From NCBI GenBank assembly GCA_964017185.1, contig OZ024873.1:46610760-46674759 (forward strand): DNA of 64,000 nt, written 5' to 3'. The position numbers and the translations under genes were made by a program. Positions 1 to 11,796 of the stretch are shown piece after piece (the stretch's first letter is position 1; every line of letters begins with the position of its first letter). The notes under the pieces are model-generated. The model was not told the origin of the DNA. It made no database searches and saw nothing but the letters and a program-made list of their open reading frames with translations. The DNA comes from Rugalucina vietnamica (Eukaryota; Mollusca; Bivalvia; Lucinida; Lucinidae).

Positions 1-688
1 GAATCCTGAATGTTCCTCAGTGCTATATAAGGGCTACAAATTTTCATAAGGACAGTCTTTGGGTACTGTTACTATTAAGAAGTCAAAATCTATCTTACTG
101 GAATTTAAACTTATTCTTGGATTACTTTGTGATATTCGATTCTGGATTGGGACATAGTGCTATTTTGAAACAAACTTTAATTCTTGGGATCAGAAACTGA
201 TACAGACTTGTGTTAAAAAATTCTGAGGGACATTCAGACATTCTTTAAGGGAATTAACATCTTGAAAGGTATTGTACATTCATTTTTGTTTGATTGTATA
301 TATGCTTTTGATTGTTTCACATGTAATTACTGGTTAAATCACTTCTAAATAGATTTGTTAAATTTTAAACAAAGCTTGTTGCTGGCTAACCAACTTGTTG
401 GTTTCCTTAATCTTCTAGTTACGCCTGGCACGTAACAAATGTGCCTCATTATAATGCCGTTTTCAATATATCACGGTCATCTCATGGCTCCCAAATTGAT
501 TATTTTGCTATATGTCTATAGAAAGTAACTTCGTTATAACAGGGTTCACTTATAACACGGCCTGAATCTTACAACCCCAAAGATAGCATTGATGTCGCGT
601 CAGATGTTCGTGCACAATAACGTTACAAGAAAATATTGAAGCCGGTATCATAGCATCGCGGCTAAAGTGTGGTCTAATGCATATTTTT
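1..688. other. Intronic/intergenic DNA, no gene seen
   Basis: I found no exon here. It probably lies inside the long intron upstream of the ORP exon at 3234, because that exon enters in phase 2 and needs upstream exons that are not visible. The stretch at about 443-625 is mirrored on the opposite strand at about 3115-3160 (both hold CCTCATTATAATG and a shared CGCGTCAGATGTTC block). The repeat at 689-2211 may therefore have inserted into an older inverted-repeat element covering roughly 440-3160. Confidence 0.4.
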
Positions 689-2211
689 AGCTCACCTGAG
701 CCGTAAGGCTCACAAGGTGAGCTTATAGTATACCCATGCTCCGGCGTCCGTCCGTCCGTCCGTCGTCCGTCCGTCGTCCACCATTTTCAAAGATCTTCTC
801 CTCTGAAACCGCTTGGCCAATCAAAGCCAAATTTTACATGAAGCATCTATGGGAAGGGGGAACCAATGTGTATATAAATAATCCAGGTCACATGACCAAG
901 ATGGCCGCCATGCCCATATATGGTAAAAACCCTTCAAAAATCTTCTTCTCCGGAACCACTGGACCGATTTCAACCAAACTTGGCATGAAGCATTAATGGC
1001 TCAAGCACTACAATGTGTATATAAATCATGACCCTATGATGACCTTGACCTATTTTACGGCAAGATCAACATAGGTCGCGAATGCATTTGAATGGGAAAA
1101 ATTGTTAAATCGTCATTTAAAGGAAAAATCTTGCAGAAAATGAGCAGTAGGACTGAATATTAATGATTCTGAAAAAAATTGGGCACCAGGGGCTCATCCG
1201 CCCCCACCCCGGGGCAATATACATGTATATCTCCATAATATTCAAACATCTTCTCCTCTGAAACCGCTTGGCCAATCAAAGCGAAATTTTATGTGAAGCA
1301 TCAATAGGAAGGGGTAACAAATATGTATATAAAAAATCCAGGTCACATGACCAAGATGGCTGCCATGCCCATATATGGTAAAAAACGTTCAAAAATCTTC
1401 TTCTCCAGAACCGGTTGACCGATTTCAACGAAACTTGACACGAAGCATCGATGGCTCAAGCACTACAATGTGTATATAAATCATGACCCTGTGATGACCT
1501 TGACCTATTTTACGGGAAGGTCAACATAGGTCACCAATGCATTTGAATGGGGAAAACTTTTAAAATGTCATTTAAAGTGAAAGTCTTGCAGGAAATGGGC
1601 AGTAGGACTGGATATTAATGATTCTGAAAAAAATTGGACCCCAGGGGCTCATGTGCCCCCACCCCGGGGCAATATACATGTATATTTCCATAATATTCAA
1701 ACGTCTTCTCTTCTGAAACCGCTTGGCCAAACAAAGCCAAATTTTAAGTGAAGCATTTATAGAATGGGGGAATCAATGTATATATAAATAATCTAAGTCA
1801 CATGACCAAGATGGCCGCCATGCCCATATATGGTAAAAACCGATCAAAAATCATCTTCTCTGAAACCAATAGACTGATTTCAAGGAAACTTGGCGTGAGG
1901 CATCGATGGCTAAAGTACTCCAATGTATATATAAATCATGACCCTGTGATGACCTTGACCAAGTTTATGGCAAGGTCAACATGGGTTTCCTGTGCATCTG
2001 AATTGGGAAAACTGTTAAAATGTCATTTGAAGGAAAAAGCCAACAGGAAATTGGCAAATGGACAGAATATTGAAGATTCTGAAAAAAGAAAATGGCCCAA
2101 GGGCTTATCTGCCCCTGCACTGGAGTTAAATACCATAATATTCAAACATGTTTATTGGTATATGCAGCTGATCTCAGGTGAGCGTTTACAGGACCATTGG
2201 TCCTCTGGTCA
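689..2211 (+). repeat. AGCTCACCTGAG-type bivalve repeat, copy A
   Basis: The repeat begins AGCTCACCTGAGCC with a short hairpin (GAGCC...GGCTC), then has a (CCGT)n run. Inside are about three tandem units of roughly 440 bp that share the blocks GGTCACATGACCAAGATGGC, TGACCTTGACC and GGGGCAATATACATG. It ends CTCAGGTGAGCGTTTACAGG then ACCATTGGTCCTCTGGTCA. The start AGCTCACCTGAG and end CTCAGGTGAGC form an inverted pair. Open frames within it (for example 736-996 and 1802-2236) repeat from unit to unit and copy to copy and are not genes. Confidence 0.8.
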
Positions 2212-3233
2212 CATGTGCTTTAATTGCAATTTGTAGCGACAGCTATGAGCATTAAAGTATGCGTGAGTATAATAATGCCAGCCATGTATGTGTATGCCAG
2301 ACTGTGAGTAAACACCTCGCTGGATGCATTGTTCAAATAGGCGGGCTGGTAACACCACATAACGTAACGTCAAATCGACTAAAAGGTCAGAATGTTACAT
2401 TTTTTAAGATCACGGAAAATCAACAAAGTTTTGTTGATAGTGAACGGAGAATCATTGGTTTATGAACTTTAACGTCATGCAAACCAAAAGCTAAAAAGAT
2501 GTATTCTGACATGAAAATTATGGTACCGAACAAACGACATATTATGGTTTTTTATCTAAAAAAATCGGTGGTGTTACATTTTTGAAGATCCAGAAAATTT
2601 AAGTTTTTAAATATTTTCTATTTCTGAATTGAATTCACTTTCAAAGAGCGTGAATATGCATTTACTGAACTAAACGTCCATATAAAAAGTAAGTGGTTTA
2701 CTATTTCTGTAGTATTTTTATAATACAAACAACGCACTACCTATAACTTTTCACACTGAACCTGACATTTTCGGACCTCCCGAACAAGATGCGATTGTAT
2801 CTATAATATTTCGTCTACTGACTTCAGCTTTTGGTGGGCGTTCTATAATCGAAGTCACTACAAAATGTGTGTCGTTTCGGTGCACAACTAAAGATTGTGA
2901 TTTTATGATTTTTTTCGTCAAAACTAATGCTTAATTTTGTAACGCCTGACATGTCGTTTTTAGCGTTTGATCATTCATTGGCAGTGTATTCAGTAATATG
3001 TCACAAGATATATCAAACTTGCACATGGTCTAAAACTAGTTTCAAGATCTTTATTTTGCATACAGCTACTTCAAAAATTTTAGCATTTTAGCACCAAGGA
3101 CGTGAAAAAATCGCAAATTGTGCCTGAACATCTGACGCGATGTCATTATAATGAGGTTGACCTGTACCAGATAAAACAACTCAATTATAACTTTGTAAAA
3201 TGATTTGGTAATTTAAATTTTGACTGTTTCCAG
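2212..3233. other. ORP intron, no gene seen
   Basis: AT-rich intron sequence leading to a good acceptor (TGACTGTTTCCAG) at 3233. The right arm of the possible inverted pair with 443-625 lies at about 3115-3160. Nothing else is supportable. Confidence 0.4.
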
Positions 3234-5408
3234 ATTATGGAAGGAAGTAACAATGAACCTGAAATCTGGTAATGTAGAGAAGGCTACAGAACATAAACAG
3301 GCTTTAGAACAGAGGCAGAGAGAGGAAGCTAAAGAGAGAAAAGAAAAGGGACAGAAAGTGGAAACTAAGGTATAAAGCTTAAATTTGGAACATGCTCAAC
3401 CTTTTTGTAAACACTAAAGAATTAGAACACAGGCTAGTTACCTTACAAAATAAATGATGAAGCTCCGTTAATGCCCATATAGTTCTGCTTCAGAGGTTAT
3501 AAAACTTTTTTTCATGCTCATTTCTGCTGAGCATGAAACTAATCCTGCTATTAAATGACTAGCTTTGGTGATCAAAACCTGTAATTTCAATGTAAATTAG
3601 CAATTTCTTTTAGGCTAATTTTCATAGTATTTATGAGCAGTTGAAATTACCATCTGAACTGAGTTGAGCATGAAAAAGTTAATAACCTTGAGACTTGATT
3701 AGTACCCAGGAAGTGATGGCTTGGGTCAAACATGACTGAAAAAATGTTAACTGGGATGTAAAACCATAAAACAAGCGATGTAATGATTTTTAGCTCACCT
3801 GAGCCATCAGGCTCACAAGGTGAGCTTATAGTATACCCATGCTCTGTCGTCCGTTCGTCCGTCCGTCCGTCGTCCGTCCGTCGTCCACCATTTTCAAAGA
3901 TCTTCTACTCTGAAACAGCTTGGCCAATCAAAGCCAAATTTTACATGAAGCATCTATGGGAAGGGGGAACCAATGTGTATATAGATAATCCAGGTCACAT
4001 GACCAAGATGGCCGCCATGCCCATATATGGTAAAAACCCTTCAAAAATCTTCTTCTCCGGAACCACTGGACCGATTTCAACCAAACTTGGCATGAAGCAT
4101 CGATGACTCAAGTACTACAATGTATATATAAATCATGACCTTGCGGTGACCTTGACCTATTTTACGGCAAGGTCAACATAGGTCGCCTTTGCATTTGAAT
4201 GGGAAAAATTGTTAAATTGTCATTTAAAGGAAAAATCTTGCAGAAAATGAGCAGTAGGACTGAATATTAATGATTCTGAAAAAAATTGGGCACCAGGGGC
4301 TCATGTGCCCCCACCCCGGGGCAATATACATGTATATTATCATAATATTCAAACATCTTCTTCTCTGAAACCGCTTGGTCAATCAAAGCCAAATTTTACA
4401 TGAAGCATCTATGGGAAGGGGGAACCAATGTGTATATAAATAATCCAGGTCACATGACCAAGATGGCCGCCATGCCCATATATGGTAAAAACCCTTCAAA
4501 AATCTTCTTCTCCGGAACCGGTGGACCGATTTCAATGAAACTTGGCATGAAGCATCAATGGCTAAAGCACTACAATGTGTATATAAATCATGACCCTGTG
4601 GTGACCTTGACCTATTTTACGGCAAGATCAACATAGGTTGCCAATTCATTTGAATGGGGAAAACTTATAAAATGTCATTTAAAGTGAAACTCTTGCAGGA
4701 AACAGGCTGTAGGACTGAATATTAATGATTCTGCAAATAAATGGACCCCAGGGGCTCATATGCCCCCAACACGGGGCAATATACATATATATCTCCATCA
4801 CATTCAAACATCTTCTCTGAAACCACTTGGCCAATCAAAGCCAAATTTTATGTGAAGCATCTATTGGATGGGACAACCAATGTACAATGTATATATAAAT
4901 AATCCAGGTCACATGACCAAGATGGCCACCTCATCCATATACGGTAAAAACTCTTCAAAAATCTTCTGCTCCAGAACCGGTGAACTGATTTCAAGGAAAC
5001 TTGGCATGAATCATCGATGGCTCAAGTACTACAATGTATATATAAATCATGACCCTGTGATGACCTTGACCCAGTTTATGGCAAGGTCAACATGGGTTGT
5101 CAATGCATTTGAATGGGAATAACTGTTTTAAAATGTCATTTGAAGGGGAAAGCCAGCAAGAAATGGCGATTATTCTGAAAAATGAAAATGGGCCAAGGGC
5201 TACATCTGTCCCTGCACTGGGGTTAAAATACCATAATATTCAAACATGTTTATTGGTATATGCAGCAGATCTCAGGTGAGCGTTTACAGGACCATTGGTC
5301 CTCTGGTCATTTCAGTTTTTCCACGAGGTTGGTGAGCATTGGGTGTTTGACAGGCCACTTGTGAAAAGGATTGGTAGATCACCTGCCATTACCCCACCAC
5401 CTACATGA
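3234..5408 (+). CDS. Oxysterol-binding protein-related protein, last two exons (partial)
   Basis: Two exons give the C-terminus of an ORP-family lipid-transfer protein, which in this family moves sterols or phosphoinositides at membrane contact sites. Exon 3234-3369 enters in phase 2, reads LWKEVTMNLKSGNVEKATEH then KQALEQRQREEAKERKEKGQ, and ends in phase 0 at AAG|GTATAA. The terminal exon 5316-5408 reads FFHEVGEHWVFDRPLVKR and runs to a TGA stop at 5406-5408. The pattern LW-x2-VT...AT-x2-K...LE-x2-QR...FF-x3-G-x2-WV-x3-PL-K is how I remember the end of ORP9/10/11-type proteins. The match is by eye and the subfamily is uncertain. The rest of the gene, including the EQVSHHPP ligand-binding motif, lies upstream of the window. 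The 1.95-kb intron holds a 1.5-kb repeat that stops a few bases before the acceptor. Confidence 0.8.
3792..5309 (+). repeat. AGCTCACCTGAG-type bivalve repeat, copy B
   Basis: This is a second copy of the repeat at 689, with the same ends, the same (CCGT)n run and the same internal tandem units. It sits in the last intron of the ORP gene. Its final CTCTGGTCA is followed immediately by TTTCAG and the terminal coding exon. Just upstream, 3690-3775 resembles a SINE tail (CATGACTGAAAAAATGTTAA), a motif also present at 27374. Confidence 0.8.
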
Positions 5409-5530
5409 TTGTTACAGAAAAATGCTAGAAAAGAGTATAATTTGACTATAAATTCTTAAACAAGACATCAGATGACCTAAAGATTGATATTATTAAGATA
5501 AGGAAGGAAAGTCCCACAGCCACTGATAAA

Positions 5531-5751
5531 TGAGACACGTCATGAGAGAACCAACAGTGAAGTTTCCGAACAGGTCCGACACTAACCGAGCTGTACAAAC
5601 GCAGGAGATGGCTAGAGGTTGAAAATTTTGGATTTAGAAAGAAGAGCAATTGTTTTATCTGTTTAGCGAAAACAAAGGCACTGATTGGCCAGCTGATCTG
5701 CGCCTTTGTTTTCGCAAATGCAGATTGTTGGTTTTCTGATGCGTAGGCTCA
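5531..5751. mobile_element. Fold-back MITE, TGAGCCGCC family, copy 1
   Basis: A nearly palindromic element of about 220 bp. The ends (TGAGAC...GAGAGAACCAACAG and GTTGGTTTTC...GGCTCA) are inverted. An inner palindrome flanks GCGAAAACAAAGGC / GCCTTTGTTTTCGC. Seven related full or partial copies in this window support it as a mobile family. Confidence 0.75.
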
Positions 5752-6225
5752 AATGCTGAAACATATTTATCCAGTAAATGACAGAGGTATCCAGGAGTAA
5801 ATGACCAAGAGCTGTATTTATTGCTAAACGTGGTGATCATAAACCAGCCTTTGTTTGGGATGATCAGTTTGCAGAGCAGAATGTTTGTTGCTTTATAGCC
5901 GAGACAACAGCTATGGTCAGATTTGATTCATTCAAGAGAGAGTTAAGACAGATACATTTATGTAGGCAGTATGGTACCAAATGTGGATTTCCCTGTTGCT
6001 TAGTCTCAGATTTTGAGAAACAGTTTCTGTTTTGCCCACAAAAATTCACACCAATTCAACCACTTAAAATGTTGTAGCCAGATGAGATATTCTGGTGTTT
6101 TGCGTTCAAATCAGAATTATAGTAATTTAAGGATAAGCATTAATGTCAAATGCAGTTTACATCTTTATATAAATGAGATCATTGTTTTGTAGACATACTA
6201 CATTAATGCTTTGTGCTTTTATAAA

Positions 6226-6400
6226 TGAGCCGCTGCTTGAGAAAACCAACACTCTGTGTATGTGGAAACAAAAGCGTAGATCAGGTACTTGTATTTTCGC
6301 TATTCAGATAGTACAATAACTCTGCTACTTAATTCCAAAATTTCTAGCTTCTGTGACAGTACAGCTCGATTTGTGTTGGACTGGGTCACAAACCATGCGA
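6226..6400. mobile_element. Fold-back MITE, TGAGCCGCC family, copy 2 (degraded)
   Basis: Starts TGAGCCGCTGCTTGAGAAAA, then a shortened core with GGAAACAAAAGCG and TATTTTCGC, and the TTTGTGTTGGACTGGGT region of the right arm. The central hairpin is lost and the right end cannot be placed exactly. Confidence 0.55.
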
Positions 6401-6860
6401 AGGCTGAAAAGGAAATAATGTTATCCAGAAAGCTATCTGCCAATACCAACAAAATGATTTGCTGTCCCAGCACTGTGAAAGCTAGTTGCATATGACAAAT
6501 GCCCAGGCTTTACTTGTGTTGGGTGCATAGGTCATGTAGTTGATATTGCTATATGTTCTAGTGTTTTATGAAAAAACAATGTTTTTGTTCATTATACAAG
6601 CATCATCTCGAGGAAACCCTCTGTTTAATATTCAGACCAGACTAGGCTCAAACCAGACTGTGCAGTTATTGAGACTAGCAAGAGAAATACATGTATCAAA
6701 TACCAAGGCGGCAGCTGAAATTGTGCAGATTTTATAGTGTATTTGTAGTACCTATGGAGTTGCTGCAGGTTTTATTCTCTTGATGAGGCTTACTTGTTAC
6801 TTATGCTAAACAATTATGTTAGATATTTCTAAGTTACAATAAAACTTTTGCTGAAAAGAA

Positions 6861-6999
6861 TTTGGTTTCCTTTCTAATAATTCCTTAAACTCTGTACAGT
6901 AAGTTCAACTGTGTAAGCATCAGATGCAGCCCAATTTATTAGTGTAAGACACCATAACCCTTAAAATGATGCTGTGGTTTAATATACCAGTCTAATTAA

Positions 7000-7039
<40 letters not shown>

Positions 7040-7650
7040 CTAAAAGAATTGTAGATGGGGCTAAGGCTGCAACAAGGAAAGCTGAAGCTTTTTTTCCAGA
7101 TTATTTAAGCCTCAACCTTTGGCAAAGCCTCAAAGCTATTATTGTTTATTTTTCTCAGCCATCTTTTAAAATACATTCAATCTGAATTGGCTTCAGGTGG
7201 TGTTACCGCATATGAAACAATATGCTAATTAACCATTTCACAGATGTGAAAATAAGAATAATTTTGTATTTGTATGTACCTTACAAAAATATTGAATCAA
7301 CTGTTTTGTGTATGATATTCTCAGCAAAATGAAATTTACAGATTTTCATCAAAGCAACAGACATAAATAGTCTTTTATGAATTCCTAAAATCTACAGCCT
7401 CAAGGATGTTTTCTTTTGTGCATAAACTTTTCAGCAAAATTAAATGATTTATTTAGAGATTTTTGTCAAAGCAGCATACCTAAATTTTACACTTTATCAC
7501 TTTCTGGGATTAACACCAAGAATATTTTTGTCTCCATCAGGAAAACATGTTCGTGCATTAAATACCCTCTTAAATCTCACTTTTATATCTATGTTTTGAG
7601 CAAAAGTAAGAAAAATATCAAAACATTTCTACTGAAAATTTTCATTTTTC
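6861..7650. other. Intergenic DNA with (GT)n microsatellite
   Basis: A (TG)n run of about 17 dinucleotides lies at about 7003-7038. The rest is AT-rich sequence with no coding signal I can support. Confidence 0.6.
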
Positions 7651-10075
7651 TGCTCGACTGCACGAAGTGCATAGAGCTATTGCAGTCACCCCGGTCGTCC
7701 ACGTGCGCGTGCGCGTTCCCGTGCGCGTCACACTTGCGTTAAAGTTTTCTAGAAGTCCATATCTTGACAACCACTCATCAGAAAACATTCATACTTGGAC
7801 CATAGATACCCTGTAGGGTTAACTTTTATTCCATGGCATCGGTCCCCTGGGTCCAGGCCAGGGGGTGGGGCTGGAGGTTAAAATCTAGAACTCCTTCAAA
7901 AATGGCAATTCTTGTGTTAAAGTTTTCTAGAAGTCCATATCTTGACAACCACTCATCAGAAAGCATTGATACTTGGGCCAATGACACCCTGTAGGGTCGG
8001 CTTTCATTCCATGGCATCAGATCCCTGGGTCCATGCTAGGGGGTGGGGCTAGAGGTTAAAATCTAGAACACCATTAATAATTATGGCTTTTCTGTGATAC
8101 AGTATTCTAGAAGTCTATATCTTGAAAACTTTTTATCAGAGGGCTTTCAAACTCGGACCATAGGTACCCTGTAGGGTTGAGTTTCATTTCATGGCATCAG
8201 ATCTCTGGGTCCATGCCTGGGGGGTGGGGCTGGAGGTTAAAAACTAGAACACTAAAAAATAGATGTAGTGCTGTGTAACTTTTACAAGGAGGCATATCTT
8301 GACAACAACTTATCATAAAGCATTAATACTTCATACACTTTAGGTTCCATGACATCGGACCTCTGGGTCGGAGTCAGGGGGGCGGGGCTAGAGGTCAAAA
8401 TCCAGAACTCCCCGAATTTTTTTTTCTTTTTATTTCTTAAAAGAAACAACTTAGGAGGATGGTTGGTCATTCATCTTTTGACTTTGTGACACTGACTTGT
8501 GTGTCATGATGGTAAGGGTCGGTTGACCTACTTTCCATGGTTCAGTGATTTTGCCTTATATCTTGACACTCAATTAGTATATTTTCTTACTTCTTTCAGA
8601 TTATGAGTTAGTACGACCAGGCCTTTGACCCCAATATACTTATAGGTCACTGTGACCTAATTTCATGGTTCAATGATTTTGTCTTATATCTTGACACTCA
8701 ATTAGTATGTTTTCATACTTTTTTCAGATTATGAGTGAGTATGACCAGACCTTTGACCCCAATATACTTATACTTATATACTGTGACCTAATTTCACGGT
8801 TCAGTGATTTTGCCTTATATCTCGGCACTCAAATGGTTTATGAACAAACTTCTTTCAAAGTATGTTTGCGTATGACAAGACCTTTGACCCTGAAGTAGTG
8901 CTAGGTCACTGTGACCTAATTTCATGGTTCAGTGATTTTGCCTTATATCTTGACACTCGATTAGTATATTTTCATACTTTTTTCAGATTATGAGTGTGTA
9001 TGAACAGACCTTTGACTCCAATATACTTATAGGTCACTGTGACCTAATTTCACGGTTCAGTGATTTTTGCCTTGTATCTCGGTACTCAAATGATTTATGA
9101 ACAAACTTCTTTCAAAGTATGTTTGCGTATGACAAGACCTTTGACCCTGAAGTAGTCCTAGGTCACTGTGACCTAATTTCACGGTTCAGTGATTTTGCCT
9201 TATATCTTGACACTCAATTACATGTAGTATATTTTCATACTTTTTTCAGATTATGAGTGAGTATGACCATACCTTTAACCCCAATATATTTATAGGTCAC
9301 TGTGAGCTAATTTCACGGTTCAGTGACTTTGCCTTATATCTCGGCACTCAAGTGGTTTATGAACAAACTTCTTTCACACTATGTTTGCGTATGACAAGAC
9401 CTTTGACCCTAAAGTAGTCCTAGGTCAATATGACCTAATTATACGGTTCAGTGATTTTCCTTTATATCTCGGCACTCAATTGGTATATGAACATACTTCT
9501 TTCACGATATGTATGAGTATGACAAGACCTTTGACCTTAAAGTATTCCTGGGTCACTGTGACCTAATTTCATGGTTCAGTGATTTTGCCTTATATCTCGA
9601 CACTCAGTTGGTATTTTTTCATACTTCTTTCTGATTAAGAATGAGTATGACCACACCTTTAACCCATACATACTTATAGGTCACTATGACCTAATTTCAT
9701 GGTTTAGTGATTTTGCTTTATGTCTCAACACTGAATTGGTATATGATCATTTTTCTTACACATTATGAGTAAGTATCACTAGACCTTTGACCCTGCAATA
9801 CTTATAGGTCAGTGTGACCTTTTTTCACGGTTCAGTGATTTTGCCTTGTGTCTTGGCACTCAGTTGGTATATGAACACACTTCTTTCACAATATGAGTGA
9901 GACCTTTAAATCTTAGGTAGTTATAGTTAACTTTCATGGTTCAGTGATTTTGCCTTATTGCATCAAGGCAAAAAGATGTATGAGCTTAATGCTTTGGGTT
10001 ACTGGGCGGGTTTGGCCTTATGTTTGACAAAGGTCAGAAGCAGTCGAGCACGCTGTCCTGCGACAGCTCTTATTA
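7651..10075. repeat. Composite repeat element with two tandem arrays
   Basis: It opens TGCTCGACTGCACGAAGTGC and closes GCAGTCGAGCACGCTGTCC, so TGCTCGACTGC is an inverted terminal motif. Inside, 7732-8440 holds four diverged units of about 180 bp (TTTTCTAGAAGTCCATATC, TACCCTGTAGGGTT, GGGGTGGGGCTGGAGGTTAA). Then 8520-9960 holds about twelve units of about 130 bp (GGTTCAGTGATTTTGCCTTA, TAGGTCACTGTGACCTAA). No protein is encoded. I know this style of repeat from bivalve genomes but cannot name the family. Confidence 0.75.
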
Positions 10076-10750
10076 CAACTTTAAAAATCTCTGTATATTG
10101 CATAGGCGTGTTTTCGTGATGTCTGACAGCTGGCACTCAACATGTTGCTTCCTTTTATGGAAGTAAACATAAAGGTGTACATTTCTACAAACTAAATATA
10201 GTAATGATTAACATTTTGAGACAGCTAAAAAGTGCTAGTACCAGGATAGAAAAATCTCTGACAGGCACACAAAGGGATTGGTGAGAAAAATCAGTTGAGC
10301 AGCTGCATATTCAATGTAAGAATTCAGCTGACAGAGCAGTTGTACTATTCCTTGATAAGAAGCACAGAAATGGTGCTGAACAATAGTACAAATTGCCACA
10401 ATAAAATAGCATACTCAACCTATCCCAAGTCATTTCCAATAAGAACTGAATGTACAACCAAATTTCAAAGATGATAAAGAGCATTCATACCAATTGTATC
10501 CTTTAATTGCATTGCAAATTACACTAAAATTCTGGATGAAGATTAAAACCTAGAACATTGTTAATGCTTGAATTGGTTTGTATATACAATAGTTCTTTGA
10601 TAAATACTTACATGTATCTTCATGGACTCTCCTTTGAGAGCAAGGTTTCATGCTTGCACCTAATATTGACATTTCAATAAAAATCATTTTTAGACCAATG
10701 CATCATAGGCCAGTGATTTTATTGGGCGCCATTTTACTATTTATCCATTA
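10076..10750. other. Intergenic DNA, nothing recognised
   Basis: AT-rich sequence with no gene, repeat or RNA that I can support. Confidence 0.4.
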
Positions 10751-11112
10751 TGGGATATCCTCTATTCATTTTTGGATATCCATATTGCATTTAGGATATC
10801 CCAAAACATATAAAATACTTATGGATAAATTAAACATTGACAACCTAAAATGAATAAAGGAATTTCATAAATGAATTTAGGATATCCAAAAAATTGTAAA
10901 ATATCCTGAATTTTGGATATTCATAATTCAATTTATGGATTTCCAAATTTCAGTTTTAAAATATTTCTTGTTTCTCTTATATTTTTTGGTGATTTTAGGA
11001 TATCTTTAAATTAATTATGGATATCCTAAAACAACCATTTCAGGATATCAATAAATCGTTATATGATATCCATATTATGGATATCCAAGTTCACCCAATT
11101 TTATGATATCCT
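10751..11112. repeat. Cluster of GGATATCC-like palindromes
   Basis: Roughly fifteen exact or one-off copies of the palindrome GGATATCC (GGGATATCC, GGATATCCA, TAGGATATCC, TGATATCC) lie within about 360 bp, separated by AT-rich spacers of 15-40 bp. No frame is conserved, so this is a repeat rather than a coding region. Confidence 0.7.
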
Positions 11113-11796
11113 AAATTTGATAAAGTGTACTTTGAAAATATAACCACCCAAGTAAACACAGCAGTGATGTAGATAATTATTTTTAACAATGTGTACTGTA
11201 CGCATCAAAATAAATGCACAGTGCGTACCGACAATACAACTGTGTACACGTTTTCTGAGGATTCTTATTCTAACCTCTCATTCAGAATCAAACTTATATA
11301 TAAATATGTGTACATGTGTGAATAAGATCATTTATTCAAGTTTGAAAATTCAAGTAAACTGGTTGATAATCCTGTAATCACGTTATTCTATCATTTAGGC
11401 ATCTTAAACCATACTTTTGTCCCATGCATAGATAATAAAAATGAGGAAAACATGATAAACTTGGATGGCTGTAAGAACATGGAATACATCAAGTACAATG
11501 ACTAGAAATCGATGCAAAAAGCCTCTCAATAAACCAAAGTGACACACTACCATTAAACATCAGGTAAACAATTTGTCTGGCCGAGGCACAGAACGGAGAG
11601 CACGTATATGGTATAACTACTGAAGATACATAATATATTGCATGATGTGTAATATGGAACGATCAAAAGCTGCATAAATATCATTATTGCTACTACTTTT
11701 CGATTGTTGACAGAGCAGCCAGACAAAACTTATTGAAAAATTGTCATTTTGTGACAATTTTAAAGTTTTTTTTCAAAAATCTAAGTACGCATTAAA

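Larger units (their letters stand above)
5409..6860 (+). other. Probable ORP 3' UTR and flanking DNA with MITEs
   Basis: No coding signal follows the ORP stop. A possible polyadenylation signal AATAAA is at about 6838. Two fold-back MITE copies lie inside (5531-5751 and from about 6226). The open frames here are short and run in several directions over MITE sequence. Extent of the UTR is a guess. Confidence 0.4.

Noticed and set aside
736-5122. Open frames reading GHMTKMAAMPIYGKN and similar, repeated several times
   Set aside because: They recur in every unit of the AGCTCACCTGAG repeat, break in other units and have no start or end in common. They are repeat sequence, not genes.
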